A DNA stretch of 64,000 bases from Varroa destructor (Eukaryota; Arthropoda; Arachnida; Mesostigmata; Varroidae): the NCBI RefSeq assembly GCF_002443255.2, contig NW_019211457.1, positions 45,105,820-45,169,819 on the forward strand, written 5' to 3'. Numbering within the stretch: the stretch's first letter is position 1; every line of letters starts with the position of its first letter. This document shows, piece by piece, positions 49,401 through 62,323 of the stretch. The notes beneath the pieces are model-generated. The model did not search any database. It was given only the letters and a program-made list of their open reading frames with translations, and was not told the DNA's origin. Both the position numbers and the translations under genes were made by a program.

Positions 49401-52400
49401 TACGGATTAACATTGATGTGCACACGGCAAATTTATTTTTTTAGTTGGGAAAAAGCCAGATTAGTTAATACTTGCACGTTGTTAATATATAGGAACGATA
49501 AACATGTTTTTCTCAACTTGACGGCAAGAAATTTGTTCTGATCGCTTTGTGTATATTGCATGTCATGTAAGGTAACTATGAATTGAATTTATGAGCACTT
49601 ATATAAACTTATGGATCTTTTTTGATAAGTCACGAGGTATTTTTAAAGTAGCAAATAGGGAAAATTTAATAATTATTATTAATCGGTGTGGTGTCTCTTT
49701 AATGATTACAGATGAAGAAGGCAATCTTCTGCCGGACGAAGGCAACCCTTACCGCGATGTCTGGAAGACTGTTGTATGGAAGAAGTTAGCAGACGACCGC
49801 GTAAATCCAGCCGAAAAAGCGATTTTCGCTGCATTGAGTGGGTGTTTAGAGGCGCTTCTTCCTCTTTGTACGGACTGGGAAGATCATCTATGGGCTCACC
49901 TTAAAGTCATGGTCGATGTTGCTATCGAGCTACATTTAAGAAATTCACGAGGAGCTGACATCGGGCGCCTTCCGGAAGAATACCCAAAGGAAAATGAAAC
50001 TATTGATCATGTTTTGAGGTACTGCAACCATTCTTAATAGTACTATCTAATATGAGTACTGAGCATTTATGCCACTGAATAAAATATATACTTTATGATT
50101 TTTTTAAACTAAACAGATTGTATTAGAAGATGAGGCTTATTTGTGATCGTTTCAAAATGAACTCATTTAACGATCAGTGGGCAAATGTTCCAATCTAACG
50201 CAAGCGTGTTGAGATCATTTTTATATTATTACCCCTATTCCAATCGATTATGTTTTAGGTATTTTATTTTGTAAAGAAGGCGTTCGCATTTATTGAAAAT
50301 GTCTTATGCACTCCTTATAGGTTGCAACTAAACCAACAACCAATTTTCGACTTGCAGAACCCTCGAAAATCGTCCCGAGCTGAATGCCGGCGAGTTTTTT
50401 CGGCAGCTTCATAAATTCCTAATTCTACAGGACGCTGAGGGTTTACTGAAGATGATGTTTGACAGCTGCACAAAACTTGCTGAAGAGGACAGTCGGGCAG
50501 GACAAAAGCCCGCGCATCAGCTTCGTCTTATGGCCAATTTGGCTTTATTCTTACGCTATCACCGGCAAGATAGTGGTGGAAAAACGAATGTTGTCAACGA
50601 TCCAGTCAATTACATAGGTAAAAACGCCTTCATTCCACTGCTACAGAAATATTTCTTGTCTGTTTTTTAACGTATATCTACATGTAAAAGCGTTTCACTA
50701 TGAATTTTTCGTTTTATGATTTAATTGCGTGAGCTTTTGAGCACTAATTAATAACTTGCCACGAGAAACAAACAGAATCATACATGACTTCCATATATCT
50801 ATTCGTTAGGCAACGGTGTTCCGATGCGGTATTGAGCTCCCTTCTGCTCCCGTTCGAGTTGGCGGAGCGTGGCATTAGTGATGAAATTAAGTACAAAATT
50901 ATACAGATTACATAGAGGTTTTAGAAGAGCCTCAACGGACTGCTGTAAATAGTCCTAACAGTATTTTGTGAATGGTTTTCTTACAGTGGCATTTTACGTA
51001 GATCGCCTAATTTTTGAGGCTGTTTATGACGTTGTGCCTAAATACGTACTTCACCTTCCCGGTCTTCTGCGTGAACAATGTTATATCAACTTATTACGAA
51101 CGCTAAAAAATCCGGCAGATACTCAGCGAAGAGCCATTATTGAGGCTGCCCAACGCGAGGAGATTGATATTTACGATTACCTAACGAAGTTCGTATACGA
51201 AATTATTCATCAAGAAAACCAATCGGCCACGGGTAACGCAAATGAGATCAACGACGACGACTTGCAAAAGATGGACGCATTGAAATGGCTTTTTGCGCGT
51301 GAGTTGAACGTAAAAAGTGGCTTAACGCACAGATTGCTACCTTAATTTGAATTTGCTAGTAGTTAAATGTAAACGGGTCGAACTGATGCGCCGGCGCTAT
51401 GATATGTTTCGATACTAGTCTTCACAGAGACAGCTGCACGTATGTACAATCACTGAGAATTAGAGTGTAGTATCTGTTGCGAAATTCTATCCATATCTTT
51501 ACATACAGATTTTCAATGATACAACATTAGAGACGTCATCACGGGACACAGTATGCTGGACATATGCTATCGCAATTCTAGTACTTGCACATATTTTTAC
51601 TGTAACGCAAATGAGGTGTTTATATAGTGCATTTTACCGAAAGGATTTTCTTATATTACAATAATGAACTATCGTCGACTTTTCAGAACGTGGCCATTCG
51701 CTGTTAGGCCTGCAATACGTAAATAGCGCCCTTCGCTCAGCAGTGCTAGCTCGAAGGCTACAAGTGGCACGCAAATTAATTGCTCTTGTTCCTACTGATG
51801 GGGCTAGAGAGTTAGCACTTTTTGTTGTTGATCGAAACCAGGACAGGAACCGGGACGCTAGAGACGCTTCATCGGTGCGCAGAAGCAGAACTCGGTCGTC
51901 GGTACGTTCGTAACGGCTTGGAATGCTTGTGTTTAAAGCCAAAACACAACGCGTTCAAGGCATTTTCATATATACACACACACACAATTGATTTTTTTAT
52001 ATAGTAAATAACAGGTTTTTGTGGACAACTGAAGTTTAGAAGGCTGTGGGTATGAGTCTTCTTACACTCTCAAAAGGGGATAATTTTCTGTCATAAACCG
52101 CCTTCAGTGTTTACAAGTTTGGTTCTGTTTGCAGGTTTCCCGTGGTACCATGGACAGCTCAGAGGAAATGGATGACGTAGACGACGTCGAGAGCACGACA
52201 AGTGACCAGATCGATCCGATCAAGTGTAAAAATGCCCTCAAAGAATATTTCTGTTTTCAGGTCAGAGAAAAGTACATATAAGACAATATTGCTCAATCAA
52301 AGCCTAATATTTATTTCTTAGTATCAGTTACCTCTTTTCTACCGTATGTCTCGGAATAATTAAATTCTCACAGGCGTTAATTAAGAGGCTTTCTATCTTT

Positions 52401-53671
52401 AGAAGTGCTATGTGAAATCTATTTGATAAAAGACAGCTTTAACCGGGATATATACCTGCCGTTACTGGTAGATATGGCATGCGATATCTTTTTTACGTGC
52501 CGCTATATTTGACAACGCATCCCTATATTATTATACATGCCCTTAACGTGTTCAGGTCTACATTGAAGCGCACCATAGCTTTACTGAGTGGTTCGAACAT
52601 TTCCATAGAAATCGGCCCCAAAGGGCCGACATTGCCGTTGGAGATACGTCAGATGCCAGAAGGCAGGTAAGTAATACAAATGACTTTAAAAGCATTTAGG
52701 TATACATACTTGTTACCAAATTTATTACACAACGTAGTAAGGTTTTTTTATACTAGTATATAGTATAAGTGGAATCAAACAGCCGGACGAATTGCACTAG
52801 TATCATAAAAGCAAAGTGATTTTAGTCAGTGTATAGTTAAAAAAAAAGCTAAGACGTTCTTGTTTCTTAGTAGTGTCTATGACTAAATGTTTATTTTTTT
52901 TAAACAAACTGCATAGCACATGTTGCTATCTTATGTAATTTATAGAGTTTTGCCGTACTTACGATTCTTTTGCTTCTGTTGTTGTTTTAGCTTACGGCCG
53001 AGTTCGCGAGGAAGACACTCGAGTCAAAATTGGAGTCATGGCAAACGGTTCTGAATGGCCTCTGTGAGCGGACATCAACTCATTTGTACAATATCTTAAG
53101 CTATCAAGATGGAGGCTTCCTGCAGGACCCTTGCGAGGAGGATGTCCCCGATGATAGCGATCAGTCTGTTCTAAACCAAGAGACGAGACGAACTGAAGAA
53201 CTTCGCGCTCTGAGGAGGCTCTGCTTACCAGAGGTCCGTGATGTATAGCTGAACTTAATCGGACTTGAAAGCCTGGTTATCTTGTTCTTAGGACCGATAG
53301 TCGGGATGAAGAAGGTCATTTTGTTCTTGAGACCACTAGTCAGGTGTCATTCTACAGCCCAAATTATTGTACTTTAATTTTATTTACAGACGTTCAAATA
53401 GGTATGAATTTGAGATTTATATGTAATAGTTCCTTTCCTGTTCTGTTTAACGTTATAGGTGGTTTCATTATTACATACGGTCCTTCATGGGACTGGGCGG
53501 TACGCTGAAGCAATTGACATCGCAAACCTTGTAGCCGGTGAAGCTCTATGCCTGTACAAAGAATTCTCGAAGGAAGATATGGCTGCGCTTCTTATGAAAA
53601 TACAAGAAAGCTCCGTTGAGCTGCTTAAGATGCTTGGTAAAGTCGATCCCTACGGCCTCGAAGACCAATAA
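46424..53671 (+). CDS. NUP107: NUP107 (Nup84 family), nuclear pore Y-complex scaffold
   Basis: There are thirteen exons: 46424-46541, 47085-47195, 48150-48388, 48509-48699, 49052-49317, 49712-50018, 50358-50617, 50987-51298, 51687-51901, 52135-52260, 52556-52666, 52991-53233 and 53459-53671. All phases agree and the sum is 903 aa (human 925). NUP107 is an alpha-solenoid protein of the Nup107-160 complex, which builds the pore ring and also acts at kinetochores. Family blocks in order are LVDWLEHRYAEE (exon 4); ITELDPDAPIRQ, FFRCVFELVRAGKPTEAQKLA and EGWKAFRG (exon 5); EGNPYRDVWKTVVWKKLADD and AIFAALSGCLEALLPLC-WED (exon 6); VYIEAHHSFTEWFEHFH (exon 11); and VVSLLHTVLHGTGRYAEAID with a C-terminal KVDPYGLEDQ (exon 13). 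Exon 1's donor (AACG|GTGCGA) is the only weak junction. The N-terminal low-complexity tail is shorter than in vertebrates. Start: the ATG follows an acceptor (TTTTTCCAG|GCC), so a 5' UTR exon lies upstream. Confidence 0.95.
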
Positions 53672-55809
53672 CCAGTTTTAATACTGCAGTCTATGGTGAT
53701 GACCCATCGTTTTCCGCGGAGTCCGTGATGCCCTTCAAGTGTGATTTCTATATATAGAAAGGAACATTCTTAGTTTCCGCTGATTACTTGTGCTCAAGTA
53801 GAAATTTTTTCTCTATTTAGAAACCTGAACGTGCAGTCTCTTTGCTGCCAGTAACGAGCGTTCGGTTGTAGCCCATGACGACAACAAAGAAAATTAACTT
53901 TCAGATAGAAAAATATTTCTTGATAACGTAGATAATAATATTATAAACTCTGCATTTTGCATATGCAACTATATAAAATCATTTGCAGAGGTATTACTGC
54001 ATCATACTCGAGTTATTTATGAGGACCCTGAATATGTGGATAATCTTAGTTCAGTGGAAGTTATTGTAGTTCACGACGTTTATAAGCAGAATTGTATAGT
54101 TCTCCTATATTTAGCAACAATGTGAAATGAGTCATGCAACATCCTGGCATGACCCCAGATATTCGTACATAAATAAAACAATTACCTTTCCACGCAATGC
54201 TTTCGATCTCAGTGATTATTCAATGTATGTATATTTCTCGCAGAAAGTCTCTCAACTAGAACAACTCCTTTAATACGAATTTACACTTTCTTTCGCTCTT
54301 GATAATAGTAATAATAATATAATAATAATGTATCATGATAATAAATGTATAACTATTAATCCCGTTATTGTCCACAGGCTTAAATTATGTGAAATAGTTT
54401 CCATCGTTTTACAGATAGCGAATCTTTTAACGGGAATGAATATGAAACAGTGGTTATGCGGACACAGTCGTTATTTTCCATCTATGACATTGCAATATAG
54501 ATTCTTATATATGCTAATCTAATACTATAATAAACACACGTATAAAAAAATATATTTAATGTACTTGAAGTAAAAAAAGCAACACAAAAAATGCACCCTT
54601 TCGCCTATGGAGGTCATTCTGAATAAATTAATTACTACGTGTAAGCAATACGCTTAGAATTTTTCTTCATTTACCTCATGATTAAATCTCGATTTCCTTA
54701 AAAATCATTAGTACCTAATATGTCGATAAATTTAATACAGACGTCTGTATACCTCAGTAATTATTCCTAGGGCGCACGAAATTTATTTCGTTCATTCAAT
54801 TTACAACAATTAGTCGGCCGGCTGCTTGTCAATACGTTTTTTACTTATCTGTTCTTGACCACCTTCAGCAATAATATCAAACTGCAATTGACCTTATGTA
54901 TGGCTTGCTAAATCGTTCTATTTATCAGTCATCTTCCTTTCAACTTCCCTCATATGACCATTAGTGTCACACACTAGTCTTTACCTAGCATACCTAACAC
55001 ACTGTATCTGTTCAAGTGGTATAGGTAATCTTTATTATATAGAACACATGCATATGAGGTGATAACACTGCTGATTTGTTAAGTCTAGTCAATATAAACA
55101 CACTCATAAACATTATTTTAACCTAGTTCCAAACTATAACTACAGAAATATAGTTAAATGAAAGGAAAAAATTCGGATAATTTTAGATTTGAGCTTTGTT
55201 GCCAGCATACCCACCAGTGTCTCTCTTAGAAGGAAAGTAAAGCTGGACCTCGGTACAATGGTACAATACATATATTTCTTGCACCGACTAGAATTACAGC
55301 AGGATCACCTTTTTGTTTCTAGCTGGCGGTGCAGGTAATTAAAATAACTGAAGGATGTTATACCGTACCTGTTCTACCGGTTGCCCCTGACAGTTCACGC
55401 AAATTTTACCCTTAAAAATTGATATTTAGCCTAATCACGACACTATGCATTGTTTTTATTTATTCCTCTCCATACACATCACAGGTTCGTTTTTTCAGAC
55501 ACCTTTGATAACATGTTCAACCTGCTAAAAGTTAAAATGACACACCCATTTATTACTATATGTATCAAACAACTAAGTCGTGATACGTATTCATAGATAA
55601 TCACTCAACTTTTGTGTGGCTATTTATGCTATTCTTAATGCTGATGTGTTGTCGGAATTGCAATCGTTCTCGCCTACAATGGTAAAGGCATGAAAACGAG
55701 TATGGCCCGTGTGTAATTAAATCATTTTTTTGCATACATGCGGCTCAATAATATAGCTATCAACACATTCGTGTTAGTCACGTAATCGTTGAAAGATCTA
55801 AAGAATCAC
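53672..55809. other. Convergent 3' region between NUP107 and SNAP29
   Basis: This 2.1 kb of AT-rich DNA has no supported gene. It contains candidate poly(A) signals for NUP107 (54172) and SNAP29 (TTTATT at 55455-55464, minus). Confidence 0.5.
54172..54177 (+). terminator. Candidate NUP107 poly(A) signal AATAAA
   Basis: This is the first AATAAA on the plus strand after the NUP107 stop, 500 bases downstream. Confidence 0.4.
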
Positions 55810-58800
55810 CTATTTCTTAAGTAGCCGGTTCATCTGGTTGTTCTGGAAGGCGATTGTACCTTCAGCCAGATCAGTCTTGCAAGCGATATTATCGAGAAGG
55901 CTGAGCTGGTCATCTAACTCTGTATTCAGACCACTGGCCAGTAATGTCAATCTTGTTAGGCCTTGGCTAATCTCTAAGAAGTCGGCCTCCAGTTTCTTTT
56001 CAACCATTTGCGAGCGGGTCATGGCAGACGCAGTTCTGAAGGAGTCGCCGTTATTCGCGTCAGCGTTGTCATCATCATCGTCATCGAAGGCTGCTCCAAA
56101 ACCGGACGTGTCGTTGAGATTGCGCGCACGCAAATGCTGATTATTCCGAGCCTTTCCCATCTCCGAGTCGTTGCGAAACTGCAATGAACTCATGCCGTTG
56201 TAAAAGGCACTCAACAAACATATATATATATAAAAAAAGATAGAAAAAAATCCGATAGTTTTTTAGATAAAATTGTTTAGACAGCGCTATGTTTAATTTT
56301 TTTAATAATAATTAAACTTATAGAAAATCCGTTTCCATACTGTTCCTTTCATGTTGCAGAATATCATAAAGTTCTTTTCCTTTGAATCAACATACCTAGA
56401 TTAGGGTTTCAAGCTTTATATTCGGTACTGCCATTAAACATTGCTTCAAAATTGACACACCTGAGTCACAATTTTCAACAGCCCATTTTTCTGTGATGAT
56501 TCGCTCTCAGGCGACGTCGCTGTTTGACTATTCGTACTTCCACTACCATCGGCGGTGCTCGAGCGTCCAAAATAGCTTTTGAATCCGGTAAACACGCTTT
56601 TCATAGCTGTTAGATGTTTCTGCGTAATCTTTGTCATACTGTTAAGGTCGTCCAAATTTCGATCCACCTTACGCAGCTGTTCTCCCTGGTGTACCAGCTT
56701 TTCCGCTGTGTTTGTTCCAATCTGCAAATACACGTCGATTCAATAAAAACAAGTTGTCACTATCGTTCAGTTCAATTTTGTCACTTTGTTTGTAGAGGGA
56801 GCCATTCTAGAATCACCTATCATTTTATGCAGGCGCTTCGGTTTAAATGCAGAAAAATTGAAGAGCCTAGTTTCCCATTTCCAAATACCGCCCTTTTTCG
56901 CTTTACTAAGTAGCATTAAAAACAAGGTGAAAGGATAAAGGAAACATTTTGGTATACATACATTCAAAGTTTATAACGAAACAAGGGAACAAAAAATTGG
57001 TATATTTACCTCCTCAGCTTCGAGCATAGCGCGTATAGCAGAACTCGAACTTTTCAGGACTTGATCTTCCAATTGACGTCTTTCCTTCAACAACCGTTCC
57101 TCGAGAACGCGGTTCTGCCAACATTAAAAAAAGGGAGAATTTCATGGGAGCTTTGAGGTTGTCTCTTATTTCCATGCTTGCGGAACGAATGGATCCATTC
57201 ACACACAGTTCTTGAGAAATCGCTGACGATAGCTTAGAGCTAAAACGTCACTGTTTATTTTCATTTTTTACCACTATCGCTATTATTGCCAACAATAATT
57301 GACGCTGCAATGCGTTGATGATAAATTCTACACGGAAATTGCTTGATAATGAGTACCTCTCTAGATCAAATTGCCACTAGTAGCCTAGACGAATACAAAT
57401 ACCGTATTAACACAAAGCTACTGATAATCATAATTACAGTACTTATTTTTAAATGGATTACAAGCAAAATCGACAAGCGGCTTTTGTTTGCATCCCTCTA
57501 TCTGACAAGCAATATTGCAATCGGTTATATCTGCTAAGAAGGCCACTTCAACGATGTTTAACATCTACCTTTTTACTTATGGACGAAACGTGCTTATTGG
57601 ACTATGGGCAATGTTAAAGAAAAATAGATCATAGGTGAAAAACAAAGAAACGGTGGTTTACAAGAGTTCGGTTGGTACTCTGAAAAAAACGTTTCAAATA
57701 TGACATCTTTTTCAAGAAGTGACCTTCGAGTCATTTACACATACTGCAGCCCATAACCATCTGATCACTAAGAGAAGCTTCGTCTTCGAACAACAAGCCG
57801 CGCACAATCGTTGAAATATATAACCTTATAAGTCACCATATCCAGCTTTTAATATTTATTTAATGTAATGCTCGCTTGTAATACAAGTTTCGGATGAAAC
57901 AGATAGACGATATGCTTTACGGCACAAGAATAACGGCAGTTTTAGTCGTCCTAGTATCGATAGTACAAGTGATGCGTTAGCCATTTCCTTCTGTGTTGTA
58001 CCTGATGTTTACACGGCACTAACAGTGACCGCGATCATTTTTTTTTTTAATTTGAGATGTTAACGCCGACCGCTAGCGAGCGCAAGTCGCCCTGCAGCAA
58101 ATAGCGCCGACTAAAGTTCGCAGTAGTTCAATGACTCTTTGTGTAACTAAACAACTTTTATCAATCGAAATCCACAACCAGATGCCATAGATACACACTA
58201 GATACGATTGTGGTGGGCGTTATGACGCAATAACTAATCGAGGTGAATCACTTAATCCAACAACATCACAAATTTTGCTCAAGTTGTTTTGTAGCAACTA
58301 ACATTCCAGCTGCTTAATTAAATTCGTTTAGGAAAAGCATCTGCACTGTATGAGTGCCCATATAACTACAAACCGTAGCTCGAAGTCAACTAGCTGATTT
58401 TTCATCTACCCATAGCTGGTGCCCAAACTCGATGGGCACACATTGACTTTATACCTAAATATATATATATTAGCAAAAAATGGTATTAGAATCGTCCGAT
58501 CTGTATGGCAAGTACCGTAAATTAGTGCGCCTTGCTTAACTACTGCCGTAAAATTGCTTCTCACAATCGCATTTCTAAATGAAAAATGAATTTTTCCAAA
58601 CTTCTATAGACATGCTTAATTAAAAAAAAGTGGTAGAGTCATTTCTATGCGGAATTTTTCCCTTAGTGTGATATTCATTAGAACTGATATGTGATTTTGT
58701 GCGTGATTTGGTTCTTAATATTTCCATTGTGTAGCTTAGAAACTGCTAGTTTCTACGAATCTTATCATAGCAGTTCATCAATTGACGACTGAAACAAAAG

Positions 58801-60631
58801 CTACTATCGACAAAGGCCGATTAGTTTGCAGTAAAACAAAACTGCAAGCAACTCCTCCTTCCCAAGCCTTTTCCGCCTGTGATTGCTTTAAAAAGATTAA
58901 CATTCAATAGGTGTTGTATTAAGATAATAAGCCCTTTTGTCCTCTGCGTCATCCTATATATTTACAGAAAATATGTTCAACTGTTATTTTTCTAACTTAG
59001 CATATAACGCTGTAATTTTATAAGCTCATGCGTATTAAAGTGAACAATAATTTGAATATTGGTATTACCCAATATTTTACAGCGAAGTTAGCCCATTTCA
59101 TTGTATGTGAATGATCACCCATACTGGCGATAACTGTCAGTAATTGGTCTTGTCTACTATTTAGTGGTCAGTAGCGTTACCTGTTTCATCGCTGGAAAGG
59201 CTATTTTGTAACGGATTATACGTCAGACCCACGGGCAGCTTTTCGACGTACTATGCCTCACCTATAAAATGTTCTGATAATTCCATACTAATTTCTAAAG
59301 TAAATACGGAGCGAGAATAGCACTATTAGCAATCAATATTGGATTCATTATTATCAGAAAACGATTTGTACCATTAAGAGGATCCTATTTGTAATTAAAG
59401 ACTGATACTTCGCGCTCTTTACAAGTTCAGCTGGTCCATTTCATTACTACCAGATCAAAATATAGCCAATCTGGTATATATCAAATTGCTAAGCTAAGGT
59501 CGTGTAATTTAACGACGGACACATAAATTACTCATGTCTATAAAAGCTATAAACATAGTTAAACATTTGACTTGTAATGTAACAATAACAATGGCTTAAT
59601 TGAAAAGCTAAAGTTTAATTAAGTTAATTATTATTAATATTCTCAATACTTGCGCTGTATTTCAGTAATAACAGAACGCGCTGACTGAGACCAGTATTTA
59701 CGTCAGGCGTTACGTGGCTCTTTCATAAAATCCCATATAACTTCAATTAACTTAGTTACTTCGACAATGATACCGCCGCAAATGTTTTAACAGCTTCGCT
59801 GTATAGTTCCGCAGCAAAAGCTCAAACGCTTCTATAATATAGTCCACGTAATGTCAGCGTAACTGCAGTCTTACTGCTTGATGATGTTACTCTAAATCAC
59901 ACTGGATCAAAGCTTAGCCGCGACCATTTACTTTAGACCGACTTTTGTCCTGTTATAATAGCGTAGAGAATTGTTTTATCATAAAATGCAATATTATTCG
60001 GATGAGAGTAAAGATATTTACTAACTTTTGGCCAGTACGCGTCTACGAACCGATATGCTTTATTATCTATTATTTGTATCGAAAGGTGTCCACTTCCTTG
60101 TGAGGAAGCGTCGTTGTCTACTACTTTCCTGCTAATCCATATACCTAACCCGTCTAAGATCTGATCGATTACAACATAATTGGAGGTTTCAAACTTCTAT
60201 GTCACTGTTTAGCTGTTTTTGTTTGTCGTACTAAGAATCTGTTTGCTAGTCACTCTGAACTTGATATCGACTATGGATTTAACGACTATGGATCGGTTGA
60301 AAGATTTATTTATTTTCAACTTGTTTTGCTACCACCTGTTTTTCGTAGCCCTTTAAAGTATCTTCTTGAAAAGCTACTTCCCTTCAACCTTCGATTTCGT
60401 TCATAAGTAAGCAATTACGTTCGAGAAATACCCGCCCTGTGTACACCCACAGATACGTAAAAATACATTCGGTATTGAACCAACCGATTTAGTGCGCAGT
60501 CACTTCGAAAAGTTTGATTTATATCGATGCTTATTTTATTCACTTACCGGATTTCGATAGCTGAGGAAAGTCTCATCTGTAACGTCTTCATCCGGATCAA
60601 AGAACGGATTCTTGTTTGTTTCGTACGACAT
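55810..60631 (-). CDS. SNAP29: SNAP29, Qbc-SNARE of endomembrane and autophagosome fusion
   Basis: There are four exons: 60631-60548, 57114-57010, 56721-56461 and 56178-55810, all phase 0, giving 272 aa (family about 260-280). SNAP29 supplies two SNARE helices for fusion, for example with syntaxin 17 and VAMP7/8 in autophagosome-lysosome fusion. The N-terminus MSYETNKNPFFDPDED has the NPF motif (residues 8-10) that binds EHD proteins. The Qb helix spans exons 2-3 (RQLEDQVL ... LVHQGEQLRKVDRNLDDL; the zero-layer glutamine is probably Q75), and the conserved TQKHLTAMKSVFTGFKSYF follows it. The Qc helix is in exon 4 (LEISQGLTRLTLLASGLNTE, zero-layer Q241). The linker carries a run of six aspartates (182-187) and lacks the palmitoylated cysteine cluster of SNAP25, which separates it from SNAP25/23. 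Intron 1 is 3.4 kb. Confidence 0.92.
57115..60547. other. SNAP29 intron 1
   Basis: This 3.4 kb is AT-rich and stop-dense on both strands. I saw no exon, RNA gene or mobile element in it. The only open frame of note (57343-57537, plus) is a hydrophobic, low-GC run without context. Confidence 0.5.
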
Positions 60632-62323
60632 TTTGATTTCGGCCGTGTTTTTGTTCACTTGCAACAAGAGTTCATTTAGTAATAGCGTTCGCAGTTGACT
60701 AGGCACAACGAGCTTGTAACCATGAAACTTTGTGTCAATTAATTCTCGATATTGCCGACTAGTGAAATGTCGTACTCGCCCTACCAACGACGAAACCGAA
60801 TAGAGACAAGGCACAGGTTGTAGTGAAAACTCGACTCTTCTATTGGCAAATGCCCCGAAACTTTTTTGGTCCAGCCAGGTATGGAAGAAGAAAACGTACC
60901 CCCAACCTTGAGCTATATCACTTACATTTTTTTGAGAATACAATGCTTGCTACTTTACTGCATTTCCAGACTACACAGCAGGGCTCCTCACGTATATTCT
61001 TGAAATTACTGGTCACCTAGGCGAACAGCTAACACTAATTAGCGTCGCCAGCTTTCACCTGCAAGGGTCTTCCTGGGATCACCAGCTGCTACAAGGTCCT
61101 ACAGCGCACTAATCACGCTTGCCAGATGTAATCACGAACTCGATTCGATGGTTAAGAGGATGAATCACACAGCAGCTAACCACCTCTCTGTCTCTCGCGG
61201 ATGGAGCGGAGAGTATTTGGTGGTAAGAGAAGAAGGCTTAATTCTAAAGGACGGACAAAGTGCGTGCGACAGACAGAGCAGAACGACAATATTATCATTC
61301 GCTCGCTACTGCTATTAGCCAACCGTTTCCTTGATTTGTGAGCTACCTTAGTACGTTCACTTAACAGTGAGTACCACTTGATTGTGGTACTTTGGGAAAG
61401 AGTGAATACAATGATGGAGACATATTGTTTAATGGTGATCGGCGGCTTTGAAAATATTGGCGGAATAATCCTGGCGCCAAAACAGAGTGCCACGGGACTA
61501 AATACAACTGAAGAGGCTGGAGATAAGCCAAATACGTATTTCTCGATTGTACACTGCGGCGATTCGCCAAACTTTATACAAAATGCTTCATTAATATCGC
61601 TGAAAGAAAAGAATAATGTTGATAAATTATTTTTTTGTTGGTTATGTAAACAAATACAGAGAAAAATTTGTTGTTGTTATTTCAATGCGGCAGTACGCAC
61701 GGTTCAACCCCGTCCCAGATCAACGGCTACTGGTCTGTCCAACGAAGCCTCCTTCCCCGTTTTGTTTGTGTTCAGAGATTCAGTGAAAGCTGTTATGAAT
61801 TTCCATTGAGAGAATGAACAGCAGTATAGGTTCCTTTGTTTTGAGTAACTGTTCCTACTGCCCAAATTACACTGACCTTGTTCAACTCGTTTATTGTAGT
61901 TTCTATAAAATTAAAAAAGTACTCGGTTCAGTTCAAAACTGAAGCCTAGTCAAACGAATATTGAGTCGACGGCGTACTCTCGCGGGTCCAACTCTAACGG
62001 AACATTTTTCTGCTGGAGATTATTAGTCACCGCGTTTATCTGTAGTCTGAGCTGTTGAAGACCCGTTAGCACGTGAAGTCCGTTACAATATTACACAATA
62101 TTTTTCTCTGTCAGCTGCTTATAAATTATTTTTTTGTTGTTCTAACTTCTTGAGAGATCGAACTTGTGCACCCGGTTCAATCGAGTGCATTTAATCGAAG
62201 TTTATAGTCAGTAAAAAAAAAGTTATAAAGGTAAAAGGTTTGCCTTCGGTGTCTCAACAAGTGTATTGCAAGAAATTGCAAACTCTTGAGTACCACCTAA
62301 GCATAAAGGAAGTGCGTTAAGAT
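60632..62323. other. Shared upstream region of divergent SNAP29 and p31comet-like genes
   Basis: This 1.7 kb carries the promoters of both genes. It holds an E2F-type site (61473-61481) and, nearby, ATTGGCGG (61456-61463). Open frames at 61378-61809 (plus) and the upstream extension of SNAP29 exon 1 show no recognisable protein. No TATA box is evident. Confidence 0.4.
61473..61481. promoter_or_regulatory. E2F-type site GGCGCCAAA
   Basis: This reads TTTGGCGCC on the minus strand, the same nine bases as the site upstream of CDC45. It lies about 840 bases from both flanking gene starts. The nearby p31comet-like gene is a mitotic gene, so cell-cycle control is plausible but unproven. Confidence 0.4.

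Noticed and set aside
60632..60943. N-terminal extension of SNAP29 upstream of 60631
   Set aside because: The frame stays open, but SNAP29 proteins begin near the NPF motif, and MSYETNKNPF has a good start context (CAAAATG).
61378..61809. 143-codon plus-strand open frame
   Set aside because: It is a non-ATG start with low-complexity and cysteine-poor random composition; it over-runs the E2F-like site in the promoter region.
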